From the NCBI RefSeq assembly GCF_016808335.1, contig NC_053143.1, positions 52,669,441-52,733,440 on the forward strand: a stretch of 64,000 nt of DNA. Reading direction: 5' to 3'. Source of the stretch: Panicum virgatum (Eukaryota > Streptophyta > Magnoliopsida > Poales > Poaceae). Below, piece after piece: positions 10,829-22,414 of this stretch. The notes below the pieces were generated by a model, which worked only from the letters and a program-made list of their open reading frames with translations, was not told where the DNA came from and did no database searches. A program made the position numbers and the translations under genes. Position 1 is the stretch's first letter. Every line of letters starts with the position of its first letter.

Positions 10829-11917
10829 GGCGGCAGTCGGCCCGTGTGGCGGCACGGCAAGGCTCGGGGGCGGCAGCGGTGACAGCAGCAGCAGGAGCGC
10901 GCAGGCACGGGCGGATGCAGCGGCGGCGGCGGCAGGCGCGCGCGCACAAGGGCGGATGCGGCGGCGGTGGCGGCGGCAGGAGCGCGCGCACGTGCGGGTT
11001 CGGCAGTGGCGGCGGCAGGCGCACGCGCACGTGTGGATGCGGTGGCGGCAGGCAACGTGCGCTGGAGCATGCGCGTGGAAGGAAAAAGAGAGGCAGTTGG
11101 ATGGGGCTCATGGATAGGGCCCACAGATGGAGGGCTCTCTAGATACCCAGGCCAGGGGTTAGATGGGGAGGTTTGGAGGCCTTATCATTTTAGGGCCCCA
11201 AGTAGAGAGCCTGCTGGAGTTGATTTTTTGGATTTCACCCTCTAAATTTAAAGAAGGGGCCTTTTAATAGGGGTTTGCTGGAGTTGCTCTTACTAATTTA
11301 GATTAGAAAAAGTACTGTACTTTATTTGGTTTCCAACACATTCAGAAGAAATATGAATCTATAAACCCTGTATAGTTGGTCCCCACTACAACCTATTAAC
11401 TTCTATTTCTCTCAACTCACATTGCGCCACATCATCAAAAAAAATTGTGTCCATTCCATCTGAAGCCCAAGTTTAATCATGACCATTGTCGCCCACACAG
11501 CATGCGCCTCGGGATGAGTCAACATAGCCAGTACTACTATAATGTATCCTTATATAAGGTATTCTAGACATATTTAAATAGTTTTCTGAAAAGTCATTTA
11601 AGTTTTCTTATACTCCTAGTTTTGTTTAAACTTAGGAAAATACTCGAGGGCTCCATCCAAACCAGTTTCCGCAACTGCAAGAACAGAAATAGGACGGTGC
11701 ATTGGTAGGACCAGCAGCCATCTCTTAGCTGCGAAGGAAAGTGATTCACTCCACATCGTATCGTGAGGTCCGGCCCCTTTCCGACCCAGGGCATCTATCT
11801 CGTCTGCCAATCGAAGTGACAACAAGAGCAGTGAAAGAGTCTGTCATGTGCATCGTGTTCGCTGCTAGCTAGGGTGAGAATGGTACGGCGCAGGGTGGTT
11901 ACCAGTCATTTAACCTT
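10829..11917. other. GC-rich low-complexity DNA, then AT-rich DNA without recognisable gene
   Basis: 10840-11090 is GCG/GGC-rich with repeated cggcggcggcaggcgc-type units (apparent ORFs in several frames at once, a base-composition artefact). 11100-11300 resembles a transposon end (ctggagttg near 11213 and 11278). 11300-11917 is AT-rich with nothing I recognise. Confidence 0.4.
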
Positions 11918-12206
11918 TGATTGTGTTTAGATTGAGGGAAAAGGAGATAGAAAAGTCACATCGGACATTGTAGCATACTGTATCACTTTTCGTTTGTTTG
12001 TGGTAATTGTTGTTCTACCATGACCTAACTAGGCTCAAAAAATTCATCTCGTCGTGTACATCAAAACTATGCAATTAGTTTTTTTATTTACCTACATTTA
12101 ATGCTCCATACATGCATCATTTGCTATATTTAATATTTTGATGTGATGTCGATGTGATGAAAAGTTTGAAATTGGGAGAGGTTTTTGGGAACTAAACACA
12201 GCCTTT
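11918..12206. mobile_element. Tourist-like MITE (grass 'tgtttag...aactaaaca' family), copy 1
   Basis: Left end ttgtgtttagatt and right end aactaaacacagcc are inverted relatives. The internal landmarks gactaactaggct-like, attagttttttta and tttaatgctccatacatg are shared with the copies at 28257 and 44063. Ends approximate. Confidence 0.55.
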
Positions 12207-13104
12207 GAGAACCATAGCGTCGTGAATGCCGTACAGCAGCACAGTTCTGTAAATAGGTCTGTGAGAGCGTATTGCTGCTCACTTTTGCATCCTGAACGAG
12301 AGCAGAGGTTGTGCTTCGCAGGCGGCACAGGAAACCTTCTGAGTTTTGGCTTCTCCACGTTAATGCTGCATTCAGACAAGTGGCCCTGTTACTGATCTCC
12401 AGCTGAACCTCTTTCCACTCGGTAACACTCCCCGCTCAGATTCAGGATTTCAGGGGACGGTAGCGCAGCGCAGCAGATAACCACCTCTCTATTTTGCCCG
12501 GCAGCACAAGTGTCAGGCAGGCACACATCCAAATTATCCAATCCTGAAACCAACTCAACTAGCAGGTTTCAGTTGCGACTTCGCGAGCAGACGATCGGAC
12601 AGGCTGCGTTGCCCCGTTCAGAAGACCGAACGGATGCGCCTTCTGCTCCTGCACGATAAGTCCATGATGGCCCGGTGCAGTGGCGGTCTCGGAAAGCTAG
12701 CTAGTAGCCGGTGAAAGGCAAGGGGGGCATCAGAGGAACAAGTCACCGGACGGCGAGCAGCGCTCGCCGGAGTGCCGAACAAGACCTAGCCAGCAGCGTT
12801 GTCAAGCACGCAGTGTCCTGAGATTGGTCGTTTTGATTCAGGTGGATGAGCAGCCGACTCTCTCTGATGAAACTTGGATCGTCGGCGCCCGGCGGGCGGC
12901 CGCGCCGCCGCGCGCGGGCATCTATCCCCCGGCCTGAAGCCTGCCGCCTGGCCGTGGCCGTCTCCTTCGATTCCCGCGAGCTCCCTCTAGTCTGGAACGC
13001 TGATGCAGAGAGCCGTCCCGCGTCCTCGACCGGCGGCGAGCTCCGGCACCAGAAACGCCGCAGCACCGCGTCGCGCCGCGCGGCGTGCCTGGCCTGAAGG
13101 ACCG
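12207..13104. other. Intergenic DNA, GC content rising to the right
   Basis: No gene supported. From about 12840 the sequence becomes very GC-rich and merges into the palindrome-module region; its ORFs overlap on both strands and lack family features. Confidence 0.4.
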
Positions 13105-13171
13105 CATCGTTGACCGCAGCCCAGGCCCGATCTGAGCCGCATGTGTTCGATCGGACGGCTACAGGGGACCA

Positions 13172-13204
13172 GGGGTGGACGGTATTTGAAATACCGTCCA
13201 CCCC
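13172..13204. repeat. Palindrome P1 (perfect, 16-bp arms)
   Basis: Left arm ggggtggacggtattt pairs perfectly with the right arm around one central base (g at 13188). It is the prototype of eight related palindromes in the window. Confidence 0.9.
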
Positions 13205-13809
13205 CCGTCCACCTGGCCCTCGCGGCCCCGTCCACCCCCGCACGCAGGAGCTCCGCCGCGCGCCGCGGGGTCTCGATTGCTGCCGTCCCCTTCGTCCAGG
13301 CTCCCTCCCCCACAGCTCGCGACGCCACCAGCTCGAATCACCAAGCAAGAAACAGAGCCCAGGCCACTAGCAGCGGCGCGCCGACTCACCTCTCGCCGGA
13401 CAAAACCCCGGGCGGCGAGGCGGCCGCAGCAGGCGCTCGGCGGCACCACGCCCGGCCCGGCCTCGCGCGCAGGGTGAGACGAGCGGCGCGACTTTCTGCG
13501 GAGGCCGCCCCGGGAGGTGGCGACAGCGGCGGCGAAGACGGCGACACGCCAGGCGCCACGCACCCCTCCAAGTCGAAAGCTTGCTCGGCCGCTGGGGCGT
13601 CGTCTCCTCAGGCCAGCAGACTCTTTCGCCCAGAACGGATCGCGAGAGCTCCGGCGAGGTTCCCGGGGTCCTTCACGGCCGCCGGGCGCTCGCCGACGAG
13701 CCCAAGCGACGCCGCGCCGCGCTCCCGCTCGCGTGACGCGGACGACCGCTGACCGGAGTCAACGCTCGATCAGGAACGCTCGTGTTCGATCCGACGGCGC
13801 GCAGGCACC

Positions 13810-13846
13810 CAGGGGTGGACGGTATTTGAAATACCGTCCTCCCCTG
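13810..13846. repeat. Palindrome P2
   Basis: Same arms as P1, extended to 18 bp (cagggg...cccctg), with one mismatch (T opposite T at 13816/13840). Confidence 0.9.
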
Positions 13847-14310
13847 GACGTTGTTTCGCTCACCGTCCGCCGTGGTCGTCCGCCTCCGCTGCACGCCAGA
13901 GCTCCGCGGCGCCCCGAGGACCGCCGCCCCTTCCGTCCAGGTCCCCCCACCCTCCCGTGACCGCGTGAATACAACAGCTCGGATCGCGCCGGCGGCCATG
14001 GCCACGGGCAGCAGCCAGCAGGCAAGGAGCAAGGAGCGGAGCTCATGCCGGCGTTCAGCAGCGCGGCGCCAGACGGAGCGGCCTAGGACGGACGCGGCGG
14101 CCGCGGCAGGAGCTCATCAGCACCGTGCACGGCGCAATAATTGTCCGCCAAGAGCAGGGAGAAACGGGCTGCGCGCGGGCTGGCGTGCAGGGGGTGGTCG
14201 GCGACTTGCTGCTGCCGTCGCGCTCCGCCGCGACAGGGGAGCACGGCGACGAGATCGAGCCTCCGGGCCGGGACGTGGTCGATGGCCACCAACTTCCTCT
14301 GGTGCTGCAT

Positions 14311-14964
14311 CTCATCTAATTATTCGGTCACCGTCAGGTTTCTTCTTCGTGGTATGCTGACAAGCGTGTTTTGGAAATGACTGTTGGAAGATTGGATCAT
14401 GTTGGAACAATCTGTGTGTTTTCCTCGTATTCCCCGCGCTGCTGGATGATTTTATCTGTAGGGCTAATGGCTGTTCCGTCATGTTTCGGTTTGGCCATTG
14501 TGTGGCCTTGTTTGTAGGCTCTGGTGCTGGTAGTTCTGCAGCTCTGTTGCCTGCTGCGGTGAAGTGATGACGGGCGTGCTCGGTGTGTCCATGTTGTCCG
14601 GTGCTGTAGTCCTTGCTGCAGGAGCAGCACACCACAGTGGATGTGTACTAGGTAGTGTCACGACTGTCTCCTATCAATCCTTTAGCAACAAAATGAGTAG
14701 GATACCTACACAATTCAGATCGCAGACACAATGGAGATACGATAGCCCCAACATTCAGATCATAACAGCAGCATTGGCTGTTCCCTTGCTGAGATTTCTG
14801 CGCTCAAACAATATCCCACTTTCTGAGATTTCTGCGCTCAATCCATGCAGGCAGGTCTCAGACCTCAACCTCAGGCAAAAAAAATAAAAATACTAGTCTC
14901 AGGTCTCCCAGATCAGAGTTGCTGCTAACAATCTCGTTAAGCAGCCATCTAAAGTATGCACTTG
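14311..14964. other. Intergenic DNA
   Basis: No gene supported. Contains a short direct repeat (tgagatttctgcgctcaa at about 14789 and 14825) and the left target copy of the LINE insertion (aaagtatgcacttg, 14951-14964). Confidence 0.4.
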
Positions 14965-15203
14965 ACAGATGTGTGTTTGAGAACAAGCTAGTGTCGCCAG
15001 CAGATGTCATGCACGAGATCAAGCAAGAGGCAAATTACAGGAATTTGGCCTGGGGGGCGCCGGAGCTTTCTAGTTTTAATGATTAGTTGTTCTCTTCTTG
15101 AGCTTGAGTTTTCCTCTTTTTATGTAATAGTAATCTTGTAAGAACTCGCATGCTTCTTCTCCTTAAATGACATAGCGGTGCTCCCGCCAAGGTTTCAAAA
15201 AAA
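14965..15203 (+). mobile_element. 5'-truncated LINE insertion with target duplication
   Basis: A 239-bp insert flanked by an exact 14-bp direct repeat aaagtatgcacttg (14951-14964 and 15204-15217) and ending in an A run. It encodes only the last 40 or so residues of a LINE ORF2 (RCVFENKLVSPADVMHEIKQ onward, stop TAG at about 15086-15088), followed by a 3' UTR. This is the classic product of target-primed reverse transcription with early abortion. Confidence 0.8.
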
Positions 15204-15364
15204 AAAGTATGCACTTGCAAATTGCAAAGCAATGTATTGTCTGGTATTCAGAAAAGGAATGCATGATGCTGCAACTGCAGTGCTCCAATACATAAAACAA
15301 TCTGAAGTCTGAACGTGCGGAAAACTCTGCAGTTAGCGGCTGCCTGATCTGATCCATCGGTCCT

Positions 15365-16080
15365 GATCAAATTTGCACCAGCTCCGACGAGGCGACGACT
15401 TGCCTCCGCGACGCCGCCATCGCGGGCATGGAGCCCGCCAGCGTGCATGCCGATACGCCGCCGTTCAGCAGCGGCGAGCCGACTCGCCTCGCCGGATGGA
15501 ACTCCGGCCCGGGAGGCGAGGCGGTCACGGCAGGAGCTGGGCACCTCGCCGGACGTATTTCGAGAGCTCTGGCAAGGTTTCCGGGGTCCTCGACGGCCGG
15601 CTGGCGCTCGCCGACGAGCCCGAGCGACGCCGCGCCGCGCTCCCGCGCCCGCCTGACGAGGACGCCCAGCCGCTGACCGCGGTCCACACGCGATCTGCGA
15701 CGCTCGTGTTCGATCCGACGGCTGGCAGGGCCTCCAGGGGTGGACGGTGTTCCAAATACCGTCCACCCCCTGGACGTTGTTCCACTCGCCGTCCGCCCCT
15801 GGTCGTCACGCCGGAGCTCCGCGGCGCCTCCAGGACCGCCGTCCCTTCCGTCCAGGTCCCCTCCTCATGTGACCGCCTGATGGCACCAGCTCCGATCGCA
15901 TCTTCTTCCATGGCCACGGACAGCAGGCAAGGAACAAGGAGCGGAGTTCATGCCGGCCGCCCGGCCTTCAGCAGCGGCGCCAGACCGAGCGGCCCGGGAC
16001 GGAGGCGTCGGCCGCGGCAGGCGATCGGCACCGTGCACGGCCGCGCGCGACGGCGGCCTCCGCCGCTCAGTAACGATGAT
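15365..16080. repeat. GC-rich palindrome module 3
   Basis: Contains gttcagcagcggcgagccgac at about 15462, the ctcgccgacgagcccgagcg phrase near 15608, cgatctgcgacgctcgtgttcg near 15690, palindrome P3 (15735-15772), the shared gtcacgccggagctccgcgg phrase and a repeat of atggccacgg (15910). The layout is the same as modules 2, 6 and 8. Confidence 0.6.
15735..15772. repeat. Palindrome P3
   Basis: Left half ccaggggtggacggtgttc, right half starting aaataccgtccacc and ending ccctgg. One G-T type pair and a central mismatch break an otherwise complete pairing. Confidence 0.85.
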
Positions 16081-16244
16081 GAGCCGGAAAGGTCTCCGGG
16101 GTCGTCGACGGCCGGCGAGGCCCGAGCAACGCGGCGCCAAGCTCCCACGCCTGCCTGACGAGGGACGGAGGACAAACCGAGTCGCTGACCAAGTCGACGC
16201 CGCATCTGGGCCGCTCGTGTTCGATCTGACGGACGTCATGGACC

Positions 16245-16284
16245 CCAGGGGCGGATGGTAATTGAAATACCGTCCGCCCCCTGG
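16245..16284. repeat. Palindrome P4, with compensatory change
   Basis: Arms ccaggggcggatggtaatt and aaataccgtccgccccctgg. Relative to P1 the pair T-A at arm position 5 is C-G on both arms (16252 and 16276), so pairing is kept. There is one G-T type pair (16256/16272) and one mismatch near the centre. It lies about 100 bp upstream of the DUF3615 copy 1 start codon. Confidence 0.85.
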
Positions 16285-16386
16285 TCGGTGTTCCCTTCGC
16301 CGTCCTCCCTGATCGTCCCGTCCGCCTCCGCTGCACGCCCGAGCTAGGGCTGCCCTGGCGCCGCCGGCGATCTTGCCGGCCGTGCG

Positions 16387-17321
16387 ATGATGCCGACGTC
16401 GTCCGCGGTGACGCAGGAGCAGGACGACGGCGCGGACGTCGTCGTGCCGATGCAGCCTGGAGAAGCTGGACGATCTGAGCCGCCATGCCCTCCCCCGCCG
16501 CACATCCACACCCTCCCTCCTTCGCCGCCGCCGCAGCCTGCTCGGTAAGAAGGGCAAGTTTGATGGAATCCCCTCTGTAAATTGCTAGCTTGGTTCGTTC
16601 CCTCCTTGTCCTGATCAGGATGGTCGAATGGAGACCTAACGACCTTAGCCTGGGCTCTGGACTCTGGAGAAACTCATGCTGCAATCGTTTGATCGAATGT
16701 GTCCTTTGGTTACCGCACCATTAGCCTTCCAAAAGACAAATTTGCACCATTAGCTAGGCTGTTTTCAATTCGTTCTTCCTCTTGGATAATATTGGTTTGC
16801 ACGCTGGCCGGTAACCTAAATGCAGATGGAGTAAGATTGCAGTTCACAAACTTCGATTTGATAGTAGTATAATTAAGTATGTGTGCTGCTGGGTGCAGGC
16901 CTCCCGAGAGAAAAGGCCCGCACGATCTTCGGGCTAATCCAAAAGTTCAGCTTGCGCAGGCCAAGAGGTTTGCAACGGGTGTCTTGGAGCACTATAACAG
17001 AAACAAGAAGGTGAGCTATACAATCTATTTACTTGTTCTACAAAAAGAACATGTTATCTATATTGGATTGGCGATTTGCACTGTCATGACCTTTCTTAAT
17101 TTCTTGTGCCCAGGTCAAATTTGAGCTCCTGGATGCCAAGCCTGTGATCAGCATACCCGAGCCACGATGCTGTTACACGCACATCAACTTCACCGCAAGG
17201 TCCAGCAAGGAGGATTCGCAGGAACAGCTTTTCTTCGCTGAGATTTACCACTATCGCAAAAGGCGGGCTCCGAGTGGCTTCATCGTCACTTGCTGTGAGC
17301 CATTGGGCTCTGATTCTGCAG
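16387..17321 (+). pseudogene. DUF3615-type gene, copy 1 (exons 1-3; last exon not found)
   Basis: Exon 1 is 16387-16544 (MMPTSSAVTQEQDDG, Pro-rich end), exon 2 16899-17010 (RANPKVQLAQAKRFATGVL), exon 3 17114-17321 (ISIPEPRCCYTHINFTARSS, QLFFAEIYHY, GFIVTCCEPLG). Splice sites are GT-AG and phases agree (2, 0, 1), identical to copy 2. The exon 3 core with a Cys-Cys-Tyr-Thr-His run followed by FFAE resembles the grass DUF3615 family (PF12274), function unknown. The last exon, with the C-x2-C...HP motif, is absent: intron 3 parts from the copy 3 sequence at about 18415 and I see no exon 4 further on. Probably a truncated copy, unless the exon lies beyond the later insertions. A palindrome module forms its 5' flank. 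Confidence 0.65.
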
Positions 17322-17379
17322 GTGATCAGTTCTCTTATCAGTTGAATATATTAGCAGTTTGTCTCTAAAACAATTTACA

Positions 17380-18415
17380 GGTATAGAAGTACTACTAATT
17401 TAAAATGAACCTGGATGCAACTCTGAATCTTTGTTGCAAGAAAAATTGTGATGGGTTTCAGTGGTTAGTGTGTTCGCATCTTTAGATGGATTTTTTTATG
17501 ATTCCAGTAATAGGTTTTGGAGGTTGGCTGCTCAAGGTCTTATTGTTGGTGATCTTGAGAAAACATGTTATTTATTAATTGACAATGTTGTTTGGCTAAA
17601 TTATTGGAAATTTCGTATTTGACTGCTATTAGGATGCCTTCATATCTTTCTTGTATGTGGTTGGGAGACTGACAGTAACACAGATGCATTCATACCTAAG
17701 GTTGCATGCAGATTGTTTTGGAGGAATGCATCGCTTAGTACCAACCTATTCGTCATGCTTTTTTTCTGTCTGGTTAGAAGAATGAAATAAGCTGGTCCAT
17801 CACCAGCTTTGTCTGTCATGCACACAATAATGCCTCCTTTTCTGTTGAGTAACCATTGAGACTAATGCATCATGTATTATAGTATTAGCAGTTTTGTAAA
17901 AGAATGTACAGGTATAGAAGTACTACTCAATTCAAAATGAACATGGATGCAACTCTGAATCTTTATTTTGCAAGAAAAATTGTGATGGGTTTCAGCAGTT
18001 GGTGTGTTCGCATCTTTTCGATGGATTTGTTTATGATTGCAGACTTGCAGTAACAGGTTTTGGAAGTTGGCTACTCTGTGGGTCTTACTGAAGGTGATCT
18101 TGAGAAAATATGATATTTAATTGACAATGTTGTTTTTGCTAAATTATTGGAAATCTCATCTTTGACTGTAGGAGGCCTTCACATATTTTTTATGGGTGGG
18201 GGGCTGACAGTGACATAGATGCATTCATACCTACAGTTGCATGTGTTGTTTTTGAGGAATGCGCCGCTTAGTACCAACTTATTCGTCATGTTTTTCTTTT
18301 CTCGGGTTAGAAGAATGAAATAAGCTGGTCCGTCACCGGCTTGATCTGTGATGAACTCAGTAATGCCTCTTTTTTTGTTGAGTAATCATTGAGACTAATG
18401 CATCATGTATTATAA
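17380..18415 (+). repeat. Tandem duplication inside intron 3 of DUF3615 copy 1
   Basis: A block starting ggtatagaagtactact at 17381 recurs at 17911 (period about 530 bp), including atgcaactctgaatcttt, gttttggaggttgg-like and ctgacagt...acagatgcattcatacct phrases. Copy 3 has its own duplication of the same block at 40515 and 40803. Confidence 0.75.
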
Positions 18416-18918
18416 AGAATATGGTGGTTCTGTATCAAATAAGATTACAATATCTATATTCTGTTCATTTGGAGATCCAAATCTTGATAGCAGAAATTGT
18501 GAGTGCAACAGTGTGTGAGCACAATTGGTAAGAGATCTATGTAGAAGTGTAAAGGTGTTTACCTGCCTGTTTACTCTTTAACATATTGGCCTTGTGCTTC
18601 TTAGTAGAACCAGTTCTTCTTAGTTGCCTTGCTGTGCCGCTGACCTATTGATCATATGATAAGCTGCTGAAGACACTCGTTAGTTGTGCATGAACAACCT
18701 AGGTGGGATAAGGGGATGATTGTTTCTGCAGACAGATAAAGACCATGTGTGTGCTGAATAAGTTCCATGTTGTGCTTCTTGTTTGAACCTTGGTGGGAAT
18801 TTGGGATTATGATCCCTATCAGTTACAGGAAAATTCAGATGAAGTTAAGCCATGCTTATTTATATTTGTAGACTCATAACTGATTAGTTTTTTTGTGAAA
18901 ATCATAAACTTTTTTAAG
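18416..18918. other. AT-rich DNA without recognisable gene
   Basis: Sequence after the point where homology to other DUF3615 introns ends. Nothing identifiable. Confidence 0.3.
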
Positions 18919-19249
18919 ATAAAAGGCCAGAAGAATGATGATGCATCAGCTGCAAATCGAAAGCCAGCTGCTAAAAAGCAGTGTCCAGGGGTGTTGCATC
19001 TCCATAAAGGTTTGTCATTAATCTCGTTCTCCAATTAGTTAAATGTATGAATTATATTCTTGCATACACTGAAATTAAGTGAATCACGTTTCCTACAATT
19101 ATATGATGCGAAATCTCACGACTACATTGTGAGTCTATTATTTCATTTTATTTTACTCTAAAATGTGAATTTGATGTTTTTACAGAGCTAGCATTTGTTT
19201 GGTGGCCATTTGAGCATCGGAGACCAACTGTCTACTCATTATTTAGGTG
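18919..19249 (+). pseudogene. Two exon-like segments of an unrecognised gene
   Basis: An open stretch 18919-19009 (GQKNDDASAANRKPAAKKQC) begins after AG and ends at AAAG|GTTTGT. A second, 19186-about 19249 (ELAFVWWPFEHRRPTVYSLF), begins after TTTTACAG in a phase that joins cleanly to the first. No start, stop or further exons were found, and I do not recognise the family. It could be a captured gene fragment. Confidence 0.3.
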
Positions 19250-19904
19250 CACAGATTTATTGCAATTTTGTAGTTTTCTTTACTTTGTACAAATACTAAC
19301 CTACCGTGCTAAAAGATAATTTGGTATTGGATAGTTACCATATGAGCTTATGGTACTTACTTAGAAATGAACTGCATTGTGTACAATATCTTGGTGTTGA
19401 GAGGCAGATGTAGCATTGGAAGAAGTTAGTGCTATCCCCGATTGATAACATAAGCATCACCTGACATTTGTTTCAATATGTTAACTTAGGGTTAAGGGTT
19501 ACATGCGGCTAATGCATGCATGCACACAGCCCTTTATGCATGCATGCGTGTGGCAAGAGTCCCCCTCTCACCTTGGATCCTGTGCATCAAGTGGGCAAGA
19601 GAGAGGGAGACAGGTGTTTAATGTGCATGTACCCCAAGGTCCATCCATTTGCTTGCATGTCTTGTCTTATCTGTGGGGACCACACCTTAGGATCTCGTGC
19701 ATGTATTCTCGTAGAAAAGTTCTCCTCGGTCTTGTCTTATGTTATCGTGGAGCATGTATGGGTGCAGGTCATCCACCTGCACTCATGTAGGAGCTAATTA
19801 GTGCTGCCTGCTCTGAGAGCTGCCAGAGTGTGTCCTTAGGGACGAAGGTAGTTTCTTGTGACGTGGCGGACGAGCGTCTCCACCAATCACTTGCGCTGTT
19901 CCTT
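19250..19904. other. Intergenic DNA with tgcatgcatgc-type runs
   Basis: No gene supported. atgcatgcatgc appears at about 19513 and 19538. The two overlapping short ORFs there have no family features. Confidence 0.3.
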
Positions 19905-21600
19905 GGCATTGACAGGGAACCCTTTATCCCCACTCCTTTTCAACTTGGTTGCTGATGCTTTTGGATCATATCCTGGAGGAGGCTAAGAACAAAGGGCACA
20001 TTAAGGGGGTGACTCCTCTGCTCCTCACATTATCCTAGAGGGGCTGACCCACAATCAATATGCAGATGACACGATAATCATGGTGAAATATGATGATGAG
20101 TCCATCATAAACATAAAATTCCTTCTCTACTATTTTGAATGGATGTCTGGTTTAAAAATCAATTTATCACAAAAGTGAGGTGTTAGTGTTTGGAGTCAGC
20201 AAGGAAGAGCAAGATAGAACGGCTAATATGCTTAATTATCAAGTGGGAACTCTGCCTATGACCTATCACAAAACGGTGGGGGTGAAGGGTTTTGAGAGGA
20301 TTCTAGAGAAAATGAGAAACAAACTCCAGCCATGGAAGGGGAAAAATCTATCATCAGGTGGCAGGCTGATTCTAACTAACTCTTCCCTTTCCAGCATTCC
20401 AACATATAGGATGTTCTCCCTGTTTGAAACGAATCACCAACGGATGGACTCTATACGATCCAAATTCTTTTGGAGAGGTGATGTTGAAAAGTTTAAGTAC
20501 CATATTTTTAAGTGGGTGCTTGCCAAAAGATTTTAGAGGCTTAGCCATTCTGGAGACTAGAAAATTCAGTGAAGCTCTCCTTATGAAGTGGGTGTGGAGG
20601 ATGTAATGTATAATGAGTTAACGACAGAAGTGGAGACCAAGTGTGTGAGTTACTGAAAGCAAACTACCTTAAGAGGAAAAGTTTTGCAAGCTGTAAAGGG
20701 GACAAAGGATCCCAATTTTGGAGAGGGATTAATAAGATCAAGAAGAACTTTGGTAAGAGAGCAGTCTTTGAGGTTCAAAATGGGAGATTGGCAGAATTTT
20801 GGGAAGACTGCTAGATTAAATAAACTCCCCTAAGCGTGGTTTTTCCCAAACTATATGGTTGCTATAGCAAAAAAAAATATTTAGGTTCACCAATGTTTTG
20901 TGCATGGGGAGTGGAGGATAAGCTTCAGAAGATCTTTTGGGGCAGATGAATTGGCTGACCGGGATGCTCTGATGAGGGTGATATATGCTGTGTGTCCATA
21001 CAACAAGAAGAAAAAGATGTGGTCAAATGGAAATTGGAGAGCTCTGGAGCTTACTCTACAAAGTCGATGTACCGAATGCTTGCCCTTAGGAGTATCAACT
21101 GTGAAAGATTGAAGAAACTATAGAAAAAAATAAGATGCCTCTCAAACTGAAAATCTTTCTTTGGTTGGCCTTTCAAAACTGACTTCAAACAGGGGGGGTC
21201 TGAAAAGAAGGCGTTGCAAAGGAGATGAGCTGCCTTATTTGTGGGTGTATATAAACGGTTGATCACATTTTCTTTGAACGTGTGATGGCCAAATTTGTAT
21301 GGGGTTGTTTCAGAGAGGTTCTAGGGTGGGAGAGGATCCCAATCATGTGGCTGACTTCTTGGGAGGCTGGGTGCCTCTATGCTGTCGGGATTTTAACTTA
21401 AAAATGTTTCACTTTGCAGTAGTTGTTTGAGGGCCGTGGACTAACAGAAATAAAATTACAATTGAAAACAAGTTTCCTTCTACTCCGATCATTTTTTTGA
21501 AAAGATTCTTCTACTCCAATTAATGTGCTGCAAAAAATTGATATGATGTTGCAGAGATGAGGGATACTGCTGCGTAAAGAAGACTAGTTGACACGGCCTC
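19905..21600 (+). pseudogene. LINE ORF2 fragment (RT palm to C-terminal region), decayed
   Basis: Reads as the RT palm near 19910-20130 (PLLFNLVADA, then HNQYADDTIIMVKYDDESI with the YADD catalytic motif), then the region after RT (VGTLPMTYH at about 20245, MRNKLQPWKGKNLSSGGRLI at about 20310, SKFFWRGD at about 20460, LLMKWVWRM at about 20580) and a degraded C-terminal domain to about 21500. Many stops and frameshifts. The 5' half of ORF2 is missing. No clear target duplication was identified. Confidence 0.75.
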
Positions 21601-21765
21601 TTTTTTTTTTCTCTTTTGTTTTGGGGGAGTTTCTCTTCTTGGGATAGCTTTACTGATCTGGAAGACTGTCGTTTTTTTTTTCTCGGAGGTGAACAGGTGG
21701 CCTTACCATTTCGTTTTCCCTTTGGGTCGTGATAGCCTTTGTTTTCTTTCTTGAGTATATAGTGC

Positions 21766-22096
21766 TGTTTGTTTCCTGGGGCTGCCCTATCACATCAAAA
21801 AGAATTTTACCATTTAGAAGTATTAAATAAAATATATTTATAATTTTTTTAACAGATAAGTGCTAATTCGCGAGACGAATATAATGTGTCTAATTAATTC
21901 ATGATTTGTTACAGTGATACTACAGTAACAATTCTCTAATTATAGATTAATATACCTCATTAGATTTGTCTCATAGTTTAGTCCCAGAATTCTGCAATTA
22001 GTTTTTTAATTAGACTTCATTTAATACTTCTAAATGTTAAGATTTTTTTTGATGTGACATGGTCTAAAGTTTAGTTCTCCGAACCAAACAACCCCA
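21766..22096. mobile_element. MITE, 'tgtttg...accaaacaac' type
   Basis: Left end tgctgtttgtttcc and right end gaaccaaacaacccc are roughly complementary. The inner sequence has the AT-rich, two-sided symmetry typical of grass MITEs (agaagtattaaat near 21817 against atttaatacttcta near 22019). atag flanks both ends. Confidence 0.55.
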
Positions 22097-22414
22097 TAGT
22101 TGCTTTGTCAGAGCTTGTAACCCCAGCAATCTTTGCAGCCAACGTTATATGGCTTTCTATAAAAACAGGCTCTGTTCTGGTTAAAAAAAAAGAAGAATGC
22201 TAGAAATATTTTGAAAATGTTTAACTCTACGAGTGTCATAGCCCTGCTAATGGGTTGAAACCCGCACCATACCCAACTCAACTCAAAAGTAATATACTTA
22301 TGTACCCAACCCAATTCAACCCAATTTGTTAATTTTTCAACTCTAACCAACCCACTCCATTATAAGTGGGTAACCCGTAAAAATCCATGAGTTCTACTAT
22401 ATTTATAAATTTAA

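Larger units (their letters stand above)
13105..14310. repeat. GC-rich palindrome modules 1 and 2
   Basis: Two related units. Each has a phrase like cccgatctg...gttcgatc, then the palindrome (13172-13204 and 13810-13846), then ccggagctccgcggcgcc-like sequence. Unit 2 continues with a gcggccatggccacgggcag phrase at about 13992 and atgccgg...ttcagcagc near 14045, both of which recur in the other modules. Overlapping ORFs on both strands suggest composition rather than a conserved protein. The modules resemble the DNA around the first exons of DUF3615 copies 1 and 3, so they may be duplicated 5' ends of that gene family without the rest. Confidence 0.6.

Noticed and set aside
13172..13204. Palindrome read as a transcription terminator
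   Set aside because: Rho-independent terminators do not apply to plant nuclear genes, and the copies lie upstream of first exons.
12743..16684. Many long Arg/Ala/Pro-rich ORFs on both strands
   Set aside because: High GC content removes stops from all frames; no domain, no conserved frame between modules, and indels between module copies are not multiples of three.
19503..19797. Overlapping ORFs starting MRLMHACTQP and MHAHSPLCMH
   Set aside because: Low-complexity tgcatgcatg region, no homology recognised, no splice context.
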